DNA from: Roseovarius pacificus
Lineage (GTDB): Bacteria > Pseudomonadota > Alphaproteobacteria > Rhodobacterales > Rhodobacteraceae
Direction of reading: 5' to 3'
DNA: 64,000 bases
Assembly: GCF_900142665.1 (NCBI RefSeq)
Contig: NZ_FRBR01000001.1
Span: 186,001-250,000 of the forward strand
Positions 16,569 through 25,175 of the stretch are shown here, one piece after another. The notes below the pieces were generated by a model. The model had not been told where the DNA came from. It saw only the letters and a program-made list of their open reading frames with translations, and did no database searches. Position numbers and translations under genes: made by a program. Position 1 is the first letter of the stretch. Each line of letters begins with the position of its first letter.

Positions 16569-17345
16569 TTACATGCCAAGCGCTTCGCGAACCTTTGCAA
16601 GAGCGGTTTCGAGCAGATCAGGGTTTTGCTGCGCTTGCTCAAGCGATCCTTTCAGCAGGGTTTTCTGCATGTCACCGATCGACGAATTATCGATCGCTTC
16701 GGACGCCTTGTCCATGTCGAAGCCCTCGACGGTCAGCCAATCGGCCACACCCCCGGCAGGTGCTTCAACCTCTGCTTCGGTCGCCGCGGCGGCCTCGTCG
16801 GTAGCGCTTTCTGCGGCATCGGCGGCGGATTCCGCTGCCTCCGCAGCCTCATCGACCGCGGTATCGGTGGCCTGATCGACGGCCTCAGCGGCGCTGTCGG
16901 TGGCCTCGGTCGCGTTTTCAACCGCCGTATCCGCCGCATCGCTGGCGGTGTCTGCTGCACTATCTGCGGCGTCATTTGCCGCATCCGCCGCATCCGAGGC
17001 AGCATCTTCGGCGGCGGTTGCCGCGTCGTCAGCGGCTTCGGTGGCGGTATCGACGGCATCGCTGGCGGCGTCCGCAGCGGCATCCGCCGCGTCTCCCGCA
17101 GCATCAACTGCTTCTTCCGCGGTGTCCTGCACGGTCGTCGCGGCCTCTTCGGCAGCATCGGTCACGGCTGTGGCCGCGTTGTCGACGGCTTCGCCGGCGG
17201 CCTCGGCGGCATCTTCCAGGGCGGTGGGTTCTTCGACCGCGCCGGTCACGTCGTCGGCAACGTCTTGCGGCGATTTCCCGGTGAAGAGCATGTAACCACC
17301 CCCCAGAACCACAAGCGCCAGAACGATCCAAAGCAGGTTTCTCAT
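16569..17345 (-). CDS. Membrane-anchored Ala/Asp-rich repeat protein
   Basis: The 258-residue protein begins with a transmembrane or signal-anchor helix (LLWIVLALVVLGGGYMLF) and continues with ~150 residues of low-complexity helical sequence built from DAA, EAA and DAV units at 3-4-residue spacing, with almost no aromatic residues. The last ~55 residues are non-repetitive (VADWLTVEGFDMDKASEAI, IGDMQKTLLKGSLEQAQQNPDLLE). The repeat resembles LEA-like or apolipoprotein-like amphipathic helices, suggesting a periplasmic rod or membrane-associated helix. I do not recognise a family. ATG 17345 is preferred to 17402 because the helix begins there. Confidence 0.75.
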   Translation of the reverse strand: MRNLLWIVLALVVLGGGYMLFTGKSPQDVADDVTGAVEEPTALEDAAEAAGEAVDNAATAVTDAAEEAATTVQDTAEEAVDAAGDAADAAADAASDAVDTATEAADDAATAAEDAASDAADAANDAADSAADTASDAADTAVENATEATDSAAEAVDQATDTAVDEAAEAAESAADAAESATDEAAAATEAEVEAPAGGVADWLTVEGFDMDKASEAIDNSSIGDMQKTLLKGSLEQAQQNPDLLETALAKVREALGM

Positions 17346-17550
17346 TGTTTTAGTCCCCTCAAAATACTGGTCTTCTGCGCGACCACCTGTCACGCATCTC
17401 ATTGCTTTCAGATGACTCTGCGAAAGGAAAGCGACAAGGGGGAATGTAACACGATTCGGCTCAGATCAGCCGATTTTGCAGCTTGAAAGCCCGCAATACC
17501 GCGGTTAACTTGCGATTTCGAAATATTCCAACAACCGAAGGATCAAAGCC

Positions 17551-18096
17551 ATAGCCCGCAGACCGCATAACGCGCCCCCGACCCGTGATACAGGCCCCCG
17601 CGTCAACGACAAAATCCGTGCTCCCGAAATTCGCCTGATCGGCGCCGAAGGGGAAAACGTTGGCGTCGTGACACCAGAGCGTGCGATGGAGATGGCCGAG
17701 CAGGCCGGGTTGGATCTGGTTGAAATTTCGCCCAACGCCACCCCGCCGGTCTGCAAGATCATGGACTATGGCAAGTACAAGTACGAACAGCAGAAGCGCG
17801 AGGCCGAAGCGCGCAAGAAGCAGAAAACCATCGAGGTGAAGGAGGTCAAGTTCCGGCCCAACACCGACACGCATGACTATGACGTGAAGATGCGTAACGT
17901 ACTGAAATTTCTTGAAAAAGGCGACAAAGTCAAAGTCACGCTGCGGTTTCGCGGTCGCGAAATGGCGCACCAGGACCTGGGCCGCGACCTGCTGAACCGG
18001 GTGGCCGAAGACGTCAAGGACATCGGCAAGGTCGAGAACATGCCGAAGATGGAAGGCCGTCAGATGATCATGGTGATCGGCCCCATCGCGCGCTGA
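17551..18096 (+). CDS. infC: Translation initiation factor IF-3, non-ATG start
   Basis: IF-3 binds the 30S subunit and rejects wrong start codons and initiator tRNAs. The conserved N-terminal domain ([40 protein letters not shown]) begins well upstream of the first ATG in frame (17668), which would remove 39 residues. The frame is open upstream and no ATG, GTG or TTG suits the family N-terminus. ATA at 17551 does, starting (M)[14 protein letters not shown], with GAAGG nine bases before it; ATC at 17542 is an alternative but touches the ribosome-binding site. The product has 181 residues, normal for IF-3. Non-ATG starts of infC are known to allow autoregulation. A palindromic element and a terminator follow. 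Confidence 0.9.
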   Translation: MARRPHNAPPTRDTGPRVNDKIRAPEIRLIGAEGENVGVVTPERAMEMAEQAGLDLVEISPNATPPVCKIMDYGKYKYEQQKREAEARKKQKTIEVKEVKFRPNTDTHDYDVKMRNVLKFLEKGDKVKVTLRFRGREMAHQDLGRDLLNRVAEDVKDIGKVENMPKMEGRQMIMVIGPIAR

Positions 18097-18110
18097 GGTC
18101 GGGCCATCCG

Positions 18111-18190
18111 TTTCGTACAAAACGTACGAAGTGTACGCGGGTTTTGTACGAAATCCGGGGCTTTCACGAAAGAGCGCGTCCATGATGGAC
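18111..18190. repeat. Dispersed 80-bp palindromic element, copy B
   Basis: The same element as at 8770 but in the opposite orientation: the 43-bp inverted repeat (18111-18153), 24 variable bases, then GTCCATGATGGAC (18178-18190). It starts 14 bp after the infC stop and ends 8 bp before the infC terminator, so it would be part of the infC mRNA 3' end and could fold into a long hairpin there. Confidence 0.9.
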
Positions 18191-18198
18191 ACAAACAC

Positions 18199-18230
18199 CC
18201 CCTTGCACCCACCGGTGCGAGGGGTTTTTT
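18199..18230 (+). terminator. Rho-independent terminator of infC
   Basis: An 11-bp stem (CCCCTTGCACC with GGTGCGAGGGG, one wobble pair, loop CACC) is followed by six T residues. Confidence 0.9.
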
Positions 18231-18292
18231 ATCCGCAACGACCTGCCCCCGACCGACTCGGGCGAACAGACCCAGGACAAGGAGAGCGCACA

Positions 18293-18892
18293 ATGTGGGA
18301 AGAGCGGTTTGCCACGCCGGACTATGTTTTCGGACGCGCCCCGGCGGTCTTTCTGACCGATCACGTCGATCTGCTGACCCCCGGCGCGACGGCGCTGTCG
18401 GTGGCCGATGGCGAGGGGCGCAATTCGGTGTTCATGGCGCGGCGGGGCATGCGGGTCACGGTGCTGGAATACGCCCCCTCGGCGATTGCCAAGGCAAAGG
18501 CCCTTGCCGAAGAGAGCGGTGTCGAGGTGACATTCCGGCAAGTGGACGTGCTGGCCCATGACTGGCCCGACACCTACGATCTGGTGGCGGGCATCTTCAT
18601 CCAGTTCGTCGGTCCGAAGGATCGCGCGGTACTGTTCGACGGCATGAAGCGCAGCGTCGCCCCCGGCGGGCTGATCATGCTGCACGGCTATACCCCGAAG
18701 CAGATCGAATTCGGCACCGGCGGGCCGTCCGACCCGGCCAATATGTATACCGAAGAGATCCTGCGCGATGCCTTTGACGGGTGGGACATCCTGGAGTGCC
18801 GCGCGTATGAGCGAGAGCTTCGCGAAGGCAAGGGACATGCCGGGCGGTCGGCCCTGATCGACCTGGTTGCGCGCCGCCCCGAGGACGGCTGA
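18293..18892 (+). CDS. Class I SAM-dependent methyltransferase
   Basis: The 199-residue protein has a Rossmann methyltransferase fold. Motif I is degenerate (ALSVADGEGRNSVFMARRG, residues ~33-51), followed by VTVLEYAPSAIAKAKALA, the Asp-containing FRQVDVLAHDWPD and DLVAGIFIQFVGPKDR. The arrangement resembles TehB-like small-molecule methyltransferases. The substrate is unknown. The start at 18293 follows AAGGAGAG; longer in-frame starts would run back through the repeat element and terminator and are rejected. Confidence 0.85.
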   Translation: MWEERFATPDYVFGRAPAVFLTDHVDLLTPGATALSVADGEGRNSVFMARRGMRVTVLEYAPSAIAKAKALAEESGVEVTFRQVDVLAHDWPDTYDLVAGIFIQFVGPKDRAVLFDGMKRSVAPGGLIMLHGYTPKQIEFGTGGPSDPANMYTEEILRDAFDGWDILECRAYERELREGKGHAGRSALIDLVARRPEDG

Positions 18893-18967
18893 GCATCAGG
18901 CGGCCGGCATCGGACCGGCCAGATCATAATTGATGCCAAGAATCGAATTCTGCGGCAGTATGGCCTC

Positions 18968-19627
18968 ATGTCACCGTACCCAACAGCGATCTCCGTCAGC
19001 ATAGTCACCGACGACACCGCGGTGACGCTCGATGGTGTTCTGGATATCCCGCCCGATCCCACGGGGGTGGTGATTTTTGCGCATGGCAGGGGCAGCAACC
19101 GCATGAGCCCGCGCAACATCAACGTTGCCCGGCAACTGAACGCGGCGGGCATCGCCACGTTGCTGTTCGATCTGCTGACCGATGCCGAAGCCTCCAGCCC
19201 GCACCATGGGCAGGACATCGCGTTGCTGGCCAATCGGGTTCAGCATGCGCTGGACTGGACGGCGATCAACACGCAAACCGCGCCGCTGCCCAAGGGGCTG
19301 TTCGGGGCCGGCACCGGGGCCGCCGCCGCGCTGGAAACCGCCGCACGCGGATGGGGGCGGGTCGAGGCCCTGGTCGCCCGTGGCGGGTATCCCGATCTGG
19401 CGCAGGCCGCCCTGCCCCGTGTCTCCGCGCCGACCCTTCAGATCGTGGCGGAACTGGACCGGGACATGCTGGACATGGGGCGCATGGCGAAAGCCATGCT
19501 TGGCCGGGACAGTGCGCTGCGGGTCGTTCCCGGCGCTTCGGCGCTGTTCGAGGAGCCGGGCGCGCTGGATATGGTCGCGCGGCACAGTGTCGAGTGGTTC
19601 ACCACCCATCTGCGCGGCACCCGGTGA
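18968..19627 (+). CDS. Alpha/beta-hydrolase-fold protein lacking nucleophile and histidine
   Basis: The 219-residue protein has a dienelactone-hydrolase-like alpha/beta fold: VVIFAHGRGSNRMSPRN, the helix-strand VARQLNAAGIATLLFDLLT, the nucleophile elbow and FEEPGALDMVARHSVEWF. The elbow reads LFGAGTGAAAA, with Gly115 where relatives have Ser (GAST). The position of the catalytic His, which in relatives reads HLFEEPG, is Ala192 (SALFEEPG). Both changes together make hydrolysis by the usual triad unlikely. Family relatives often occur with phosphoribosyltransferase domains; none is adjacent. It may bind a ligand or be decaying, though the frame is intact. Confidence 0.82.
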   Translation: MSPYPTAISVSIVTDDTAVTLDGVLDIPPDPTGVVIFAHGRGSNRMSPRNINVARQLNAAGIATLLFDLLTDAEASSPHHGQDIALLANRVQHALDWTAINTQTAPLPKGLFGAGTGAAAALETAARGWGRVEALVARGGYPDLAQAALPRVSAPTLQIVAELDRDMLDMGRMAKAMLGRDSALRVVPGASALFEEPGALDMVARHSVEWFTTHLRGTR

Positions 19628-19633
19628 CAGAGG

Positions 19634-22108
19634 TCAGCGTGCCAGCGGTTCGAGCACCGTAATCCCCACGGCGGCGGCGCGCGCCAGTTCCGGGTCCAGC
19701 GACATCGGAATATATTCCCCCCGCCGCCAGAGCTGCGCCATATCGTCGTAATGGCGCGACAGGAAATGCCCCGACTGGCCGGTCGAAACGATGAACACGC
19801 TGCTGTCGGGATCGGCGAAGTCGTAAACCCCGCGATACCCCGCACCATGCACGTTCTGGAACGGATCGGGGCCGGTTCCCTTTGTGCGCCCCCGCAACAG
19901 CGTGTGATCCCCGCCCGAGGTGGATTGGCGGATATTCACGAAATAGCGCAGCAGGGGCACCTCGCCCAGAACCTGATGATCGTGGGTGGCCTGATGGGCA
20001 TCGCCCCACCGCAGGCTTTCCAGAGCGGTGCCATAGGTTTCGTTGATCCACACCAGCGCATCGTCCAGCGCCATGCGGGAAATGTCGGTGCAGCTTTCCA
20101 CGCGGGTGGACTGACGCACATCGCACCATGCCGCAGCCCCGTCGATATCGCGGTAAACCCGTTCGATGAACACCGGGTCGGGGTGGCTGAACTCATGCGC
20201 CAGCGGCCCCAGATCGTCGCGCGTCAGGCGGTCTTGCAGGGCGCGCAGCCACGCGGCGTAGATCAGCGGCTCGGGGAGGTGTTCGTTCATCTCGCCGTTC
20301 CATTCCGACAGCAGGTCGAGCGCGCGCTGGCGCTGGCGTTCGGGGGTGCCGTCGGGCGCGGCCTCGCCGGTGAACCACAGATCGGCGCCGATCAGCGGCA
20401 GGAGCGAGCGCGCGGTGAAGCTGACAGTGTCGAGCTGTGCCTCGATAAAGCTGTCGCGGGTGTGCACCTCGCGGTTCTGCATCAGCTTGCGCCAGCGATA
20501 GACGCGCTGCGTATCGCCCCACAGGAAGCTGACATGCAGCGGGAAAGGCCGGTCGACGGTCTTGTTGTTGGTGTTGCCCAGAACCCCGCCCGCGGGCGCG
20601 ACGAATTCGGGATTGGCGGAATAGGGGCTGATCCCCTGCCAGCGGTTCTGGCGAACCCAGCCGCGCGCGGGCATGCGCCCCTGCGTGTCGTGGCGCGCGT
20701 TGCGGCGCGGCATGGCGCCGACGGTTTTCATGGCGATGGTATCCTGATCGACCAGCGTCAGGTTCTGCGAGGGCGCGACGTAAAGGCGGCCCGCATCCAG
20801 CGCGGTCTCGACCGTCTTGGCGTGCATTATGCTCATGCCCGCGCTCATCGTGGTGTCGGCATCGCTGAGCGCGGTCCAGGACAGCGCGGCGACATGCCCC
20901 GGCGGGGTGATCGTGGCCAGATCGTAATGCGAGCCGGGCAGGATCGGGCCGTTATCGCTCCAGCGCAGGGTCAGGGTGACCGGGTCGGCATCCTTGATGT
21001 GGATGATCGAACGCTCGGTGCGGAAGGGTTTGTGCCCCTCGGGGGTGAGGTATTCGGCCGGGTTGTCGGGATTGAGCTTTTCGATGAAAATGTCCTGATC
21101 GTCCATGTAGGACGAGGTGATCGCCCAGCCCAGATCGTGGCTGCGCCCGGTCATCACCACCGGCACGCCGGGAATGGTGCCGCCGATCACGCCGCCGCTG
21201 TCCAGTTGCAGGCGCGCCAGATACCAGATGGAAGGCGCGGAAAAGCCCAGATGCGGATCGTTGGCCAGCAGCGTCCCCCCCGAGGCCGAGCGCGCGGGCG
21301 CGGCGGCCCAGGCATTCGACGCCCCGGCAAAGGCGCGTTTGTGGAACGGCGACAGAGGATCGCGCGGGCGCTCTGGCAGAGAGGCATGGCGCAGCGCGCG
21401 CGCACCGGGCATGAGTGCGGCGTAATCGGGCAGCGCGGCGATGCCGCTGCCCGGCGCGAGGGGCATGATATCGGCAAGGCGGGCCTCATCGTCGAGTTCC
21501 AGCGAGGCGCGGGCGTAGAGCACCTCGTTCTCCAGATGCGAGGAGAGCTGCACCGCCATAAGCTTGATGATGGCGATGGAATCGGCGGGCTGCCAAGGGG
21601 CGACGGGGGCATTGAACAGGAACATCTCGGGGGCGCCGCGCCCGAGCGCCTCCTGATTGATTTCGGCCAGCCGGGCGTTGACCCCGGCGGCATAGGCGGT
21701 GAGCGCCTCTTGCGTGGCGGCGTCCTGCGCCGCGACCGAACGGCGGGCCAGATCGTAGAGCGCGAAACGGCGCATGAGCTTGTCGATCTCGATGGTGCGG
21801 GCGCCGAACACCTCGGACAGGCGGCCCTGCACCGTGCGGCGCAGCGTCACCATTTGCCACAGGCGATCCTGCGCATGGGCATAGCCGAGCCCGAAGAACG
21901 TATCGGCATCGTTGCCGCCGAAGATATGGGGCACGTTGGCATTGTCGCGCACGATTTCCACCGGCGTGCTGGTGCCGGCCACGGTGAGGCGCTTGTCGTA
22001 GTCGGGCAAGGAGCGCGATAGCAGGAAATACAGCACAAGCACGGCGATCAGCGCCAGCACGATCGCCCCGCCCGTCAGCCGCAGCAGCCATTTGAAGATC
22101 AGCGCCAT
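19634..22108 (-). CDS. Penicillin acylase-family Ntn hydrolase
   Basis: The 824-residue protein belongs to the penicillin amidase/acyl-homoserine-lactone acylase family, which self-cleaves into alpha and beta chains. An N-terminal hydrophobic helix (AIVLALIAVLVLYFLL) exports or anchors it. The beta chain would begin at Ser264 in GASNAW, the catalytic nucleophile, followed by LLANDPHL and VGGTIPGVPVVMTGRS-like segments (GGVIGGTIPGVPVVMTGR). NTNNKTVDRPFP and HDTQGRMPARGW lie further on. It cleaves amide bonds; the true substrate (beta-lactam, AHL or other) cannot be told. The ATG at 22108 is chosen because the membrane helix starts there. It is convergent with the hydrolase-fold gene and divergent from the dehydrogenase. 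Confidence 0.92.
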   Translation of the reverse strand: MALIFKWLLRLTGGAIVLALIAVLVLYFLLSRSLPDYDKRLTVAGTSTPVEIVRDNANVPHIFGGNDADTFFGLGYAHAQDRLWQMVTLRRTVQGRLSEVFGARTIEIDKLMRRFALYDLARRSVAAQDAATQEALTAYAAGVNARLAEINQEALGRGAPEMFLFNAPVAPWQPADSIAIIKLMAVQLSSHLENEVLYARASLELDDEARLADIMPLAPGSGIAALPDYAALMPGARALRHASLPERPRDPLSPFHKRAFAGASNAWAAAPARSASGGTLLANDPHLGFSAPSIWYLARLQLDSGGVIGGTIPGVPVVMTGRSHDLGWAITSSYMDDQDIFIEKLNPDNPAEYLTPEGHKPFRTERSIIHIKDADPVTLTLRWSDNGPILPGSHYDLATITPPGHVAALSWTALSDADTTMSAGMSIMHAKTVETALDAGRLYVAPSQNLTLVDQDTIAMKTVGAMPRRNARHDTQGRMPARGWVRQNRWQGISPYSANPEFVAPAGGVLGNTNNKTVDRPFPLHVSFLWGDTQRVYRWRKLMQNREVHTRDSFIEAQLDTVSFTARSLLPLIGADLWFTGEAAPDGTPERQRQRALDLLSEWNGEMNEHLPEPLIYAAWLRALQDRLTRDDLGPLAHEFSHPDPVFIERVYRDIDGAAAWCDVRQSTRVESCTDISRMALDDALVWINETYGTALESLRWGDAHQATHDHQVLGEVPLLRYFVNIRQSTSGGDHTLLRGRTKGTGPDPFQNVHGAGYRGVYDFADPDSSVFIVSTGQSGHFLSRHYDDMAQLWRRGEYIPMSLDPELARAAAVGITVLEPLAR

Positions 22109-22188
22109 GCCCCTGCCCCGGTTTTTCCTTGCATCCGCGCATGGGATAGTCAGAAATCCGGGCCGAGACAATGGAAAGGGAGAAGACA

Positions 22189-23064
22189 ATGACGAAACTG
22201 GCATTTCTGGGCCTTGGCGTGATGGGGTACCCGATGGCGGGGCACCTTCAGGCGGCGGGCCATGACGTCTGCGTCTACAACCGGACGACGACCAAGGCCG
22301 AGGCCTGGGTCAAGGAGCATGGCGGGCGCATGGCCCCCTCCCCGCGCGAGGCCGCCGGGGGCGCGGAGTTCGTGATGGCCTGCGTGGGCAATGACGACGA
22401 TCTGCGCGGCGTCTGCCTTGGGCCGGACGGTGCCTTCGGCGGGATGAAGGATGGCGCGATATTCGTCGATCACACCACCGTGTCGGCCAAGGTGACCGAG
22501 GAACTTTACGCCAAGGCGCAGGAGGCCGGGCTGAATTTTGTCGATGCGCCGATTTCGGGCGGTCAGGCCGGGGCCGAGAACGGCCAGCTTTCGATCATGT
22601 GCGGCGGCGATCAGACCGCCTATGACGCCGCCGAGCCGGTGATGAACACCTATGCCAAGCTGTGCCGCCGCATCGGCGACACCGGCGCGGGACAGATGAC
22701 CAAGATGTGCAACCAGATCGCTATCGCCGGAGTCGTGCAGGGCCTGAGCGAGGCGCTGCATTTCGCCGAAAAGGCCGGTCTGGACGGGCGCGCGGTGGTC
22801 GAGGTGATCAGCCAGGGCGCTGCGGGAAGCTGGCAAATGGCGAACCGCTACGAGACCATGCTGGACGACGCGTTCGACCACGGTTTCGCGGTGGACTGGA
22901 TGCGCAAGGATCTGGGCATCTGCCTGTCCACGGCCAATGAAACCGGGGCGTCCCTGCCGGTCACGGCGCTGGTCGATCAGTTCTATAAGGACGTGCAGTC
23001 CATGGGCGGCGGCCGCTGGGACACGTCGAGCCTGTTCAAACGCCTGCGCAAGCTGGCAGGCTGA
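22189..23064 (+). CDS. NAD(P)-dependent beta-hydroxyacid dehydrogenase (3-hydroxyisobutyrate dehydrogenase family)
   Basis: The 291-residue oxidoreductase has an N-terminal Rossmann domain (AFLGLGVMGYPMAGHLQAAGHDV) and the C-terminal helical domain of the family. The substrate loop FVDAPISGGQAGAENGQLSIM and the catalytic Lys in GAGQMTKMCNQIAIAG are intact. Members oxidise 3-hydroxyisobutyrate, tartronate semialdehyde and related acids; the substrate here is not resolved. The ATG at 22189 follows AAAGGGAGAAGAC. Confidence 0.92.
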   Translation: MTKLAFLGLGVMGYPMAGHLQAAGHDVCVYNRTTTKAEAWVKEHGGRMAPSPREAAGGAEFVMACVGNDDDLRGVCLGPDGAFGGMKDGAIFVDHTTVSAKVTEELYAKAQEAGLNFVDAPISGGQAGAENGQLSIMCGGDQTAYDAAEPVMNTYAKLCRRIGDTGAGQMTKMCNQIAIAGVVQGLSEALHFAEKAGLDGRAVVEVISQGAAGSWQMANRYETMLDDAFDHGFAVDWMRKDLGICLSTANETGASLPVTALVDQFYKDVQSMGGGRWDTSSLFKRLRKLAG

Positions 23065-23567
23065 GTGCATGAGGGGGGCGCGGCCCCCTCGGCCCGCGGG
23101 GGTGTTTGCAGGGCGATAACAGCCATATGGTTTTTTCGTCCGGCCCGTGCCGCCGTTCGCTGCGCGGAACGGTCGTGGCTGCTATGGGGGACGGAGTTGC
23201 CGTTGACTGAGCCGCGCAACGCCGGGCCGCGGGATGGCGATCAGACGGTCATTCAGTGCAGTTTATGCTGGCCAAATCCGAAAGAGGCCGGAACAGCGCG
23301 CGGACCTCACCCAATCGCCAGCCCATACGGGCGGTCTGGCGATGCGCGGCGGCCTGCGGCCGCTGTTTCGCGCGAGTGGGAAGACCTCTGCGGATACAAT
23401 CCAGACAACAGCCGGACATGGTGCCGGTGGTCGGTATGCGGACTGAGCTGCCGGTCCCTTATTGGGGCCAAATGGCAACTGTCAGCCCAAAGCGGCCTCA
23501 CATCGCGCGGGTCGCTAGCTGCCAAACTGAGGAGCAAACGACCATTAGTGACAATTCCAATCACGTT
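23065..23567. other. Intergenic region without a supported gene
   Basis: These 503 bp contain no frame with family character. A 174-codon plus-strand frame is open but rich in Cys, Trp and Arg in a pattern typical of chance frames. Base composition becomes less G+C-rich towards the right. The stretch lies between two stop codons of convergent genes and looks like decayed or foreign DNA next to the repeat-protein gene. Confidence 0.5.
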
Positions 23568-24914
23568 TCAAAGTTTGCTGGCTAAATAGGCCAACACTTT
23601 AGCCCGATAAAAGACAATCTCAATCTGGGAGGCAATGCGCTCGGCCTCGCCAAATTGCCCAGCCTCGACGCGCGCTACAGCGATGTCGCTCAGTGTAGAA
23701 TCTCGAAAACTGGCAATCTTGATCTGGGCGGCTATGTGCTCGGCATTCGACCAAAGGCGCCTTCCCTCAACCACGTGTCCAGCCTCGGTTCGCGCCGCGG
23801 CGATATAGCTCAACACCAAAGGTTGCAAACCGGCACCCTTGATTTGAGCGGCAACGCGCTCGACCTCGGCAAATTGCCCAGCCTCAGCCCTAGCCGCAGC
23901 GATATGTATCAATGCCGTATCTCGGGAGCCGTCCTTCATTTGCGCAGCAACGCGCTCGGCCTCGATAAATTGACCGACCTTAGCCCTCGCCCCTGCGATT
24001 TCGCTCAACGCAAAACCTCGAAAACCGGCATCCTTGATTTGAGAAGCAGCGCGCTCAGCCTCTGACCAAAGTTGTTCTCCCTCGACCAAATGCAAAGCCT
24101 CGGCGCGTGCAACTGCGATTTCGCTCAACGTCACATCTCGGGACAGGACGTCCTTGATCTGCGCTGCAATGCGCTCGGCCTCTGATAAAAGTCGCTCTGC
24201 TTGCGCGAAGTCGCCCACTTTGACCCACGCCACTGCAATATAACTCAACACCGACGCTCGAAATCTGGCATTCTCGATCTGAGCGGCTACACGCTCTGCT
24301 TCCAAGCAGCTTTGTCTTGCCTCGGCCAAATGATCCGGCCCGGCCTGCGCCCGCGCGATATCACTTAACGCCCAGGCTCGGAAACCGGCAATGTCAATTT
24401 TCGCGGCAGTGTCCTCGGCCTCAGTAAATTGTCCAGTTGCAGCCCGCGCTCTAGTGATTTCACTCAACAAAATAGCCTGAGATCTAGCTTGTTCGATCTG
24501 CGCGGCAATGCCTTCAGCCTCGGTAAAAAGGCAATCGCTTGGCGAGTGGCCATAGCAAAGACTGGCAACCCGGCTTGCAGCGGCGGCCAGCGCTCCGTTC
24601 TGCAATTGGGCCACAGGATGCGCTTTGAGATCGTTTAGGTTGCTTGCAATCGGATATTTCCGCCAAGCGTGGGAAGCGGCGGTATCTGCCTCTCGCAAGA
24701 GTAAATATGCGCGCAATGCAGCCGACCGAGTTGTGGGAGCTATCTGCTCCGCCGCCCCCACAAGATTTGAGACCGACGCGACAATGGCCCTTACTTCAGC
24801 GGCTTGTTGGGCAGCTTCGATTTGCCCATGCCCAACGGTTGCTTCTTGCGCTGAGTCGGCAAGAGCAGGTGTGGCCAGAAGGTGAAGTATGATAATCGTG
24901 GAAACAAATTTCAT
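23568..24914 (-). CDS. Exported protein with about eight TPR-like helical repeats
   Basis: The 448-residue protein has a signal peptide (MKFVSTIIILHLLATPALA) and a first third without repeats. From about residue 150 to the end come eight and a half repeats of 33 or 40 residues, each with LSxIAxARAEAGQFxEAERVAAQIK character; the 40-residue units carry a seven-residue insert such as LLSEAER. The pattern resembles tetratricopeptide repeats, so a periplasmic or secreted protein-binding solenoid is likely. DNA here is visibly more A/T-rich than the flanks, suggesting acquisition. No family name can be given. Confidence 0.75.
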   Translation of the reverse strand: MKFVSTIIILHLLATPALADSAQEATVGHGQIEAAQQAAEVRAIVASVSNLVGAAEQIAPTTRSAALRAYLLLREADTAASHAWRKYPIASNLNDLKAHPVAQLQNGALAAAASRVASLCYGHSPSDCLFTEAEGIAAQIEQARSQAILLSEITRARAATGQFTEAEDTAAKIDIAGFRAWALSDIARAQAGPDHLAEARQSCLEAERVAAQIENARFRASVLSYIAVAWVKVGDFAQAERLLSEAERIAAQIKDVLSRDVTLSEIAVARAEALHLVEGEQLWSEAERAASQIKDAGFRGFALSEIAGARAKVGQFIEAERVAAQMKDGSRDTALIHIAAARAEAGQFAEVERVAAQIKGAGLQPLVLSYIAAARTEAGHVVEGRRLWSNAEHIAAQIKIASFRDSTLSDIAVARVEAGQFGEAERIASQIEIVFYRAKVLAYLASKL

Positions 24915-25175
24915 GATGAGAGTCACATCTAAATTCGGCACCTGTTTTACCCTAGCTACCATGGGGCCTGCGTATGGTAAACGTCCTCAGAACAGCGACG
25001 GCTACCAATCACTTGCCCCCCTGTGCTGCAATCTTTCTGAGGGCTGCTTTCAATAGCTAGCCCGGACTTTGCAAACTCCGCTTACTGCGCTTTGCGGGCG
25101 TCGGTGCACACCCGCAGCATCCGACACTCTGGCCTCAATCCGGCCATCCCCTGCAAATCGCGCGAAGGCCCGATA
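24915..25175. other. Intergenic region left of the PACE gene
   Basis: These 261 bp between the repeat-protein gene start and the PACE gene stop show no coding frame I would support. The left end must hold the repeat-protein promoter. The right part (about 25060-25140) is the kind of degenerate, G+C-variable spacer also seen at 23100-23500. Confidence 0.4.

Noticed and set aside
17668..18096. infC starting at the first ATG
   Set aside because: This would remove 39 residues of the conserved IF-3 N-terminal domain, which is intact upstream in the same frame.
23065..23589. A 174-codon plus-strand frame after the dehydrogenase
   Set aside because: It begins at the preceding stop codon without a ribosome-binding site, is rich in Cys, Trp and Arg, and overlaps the end of the repeat-protein gene.
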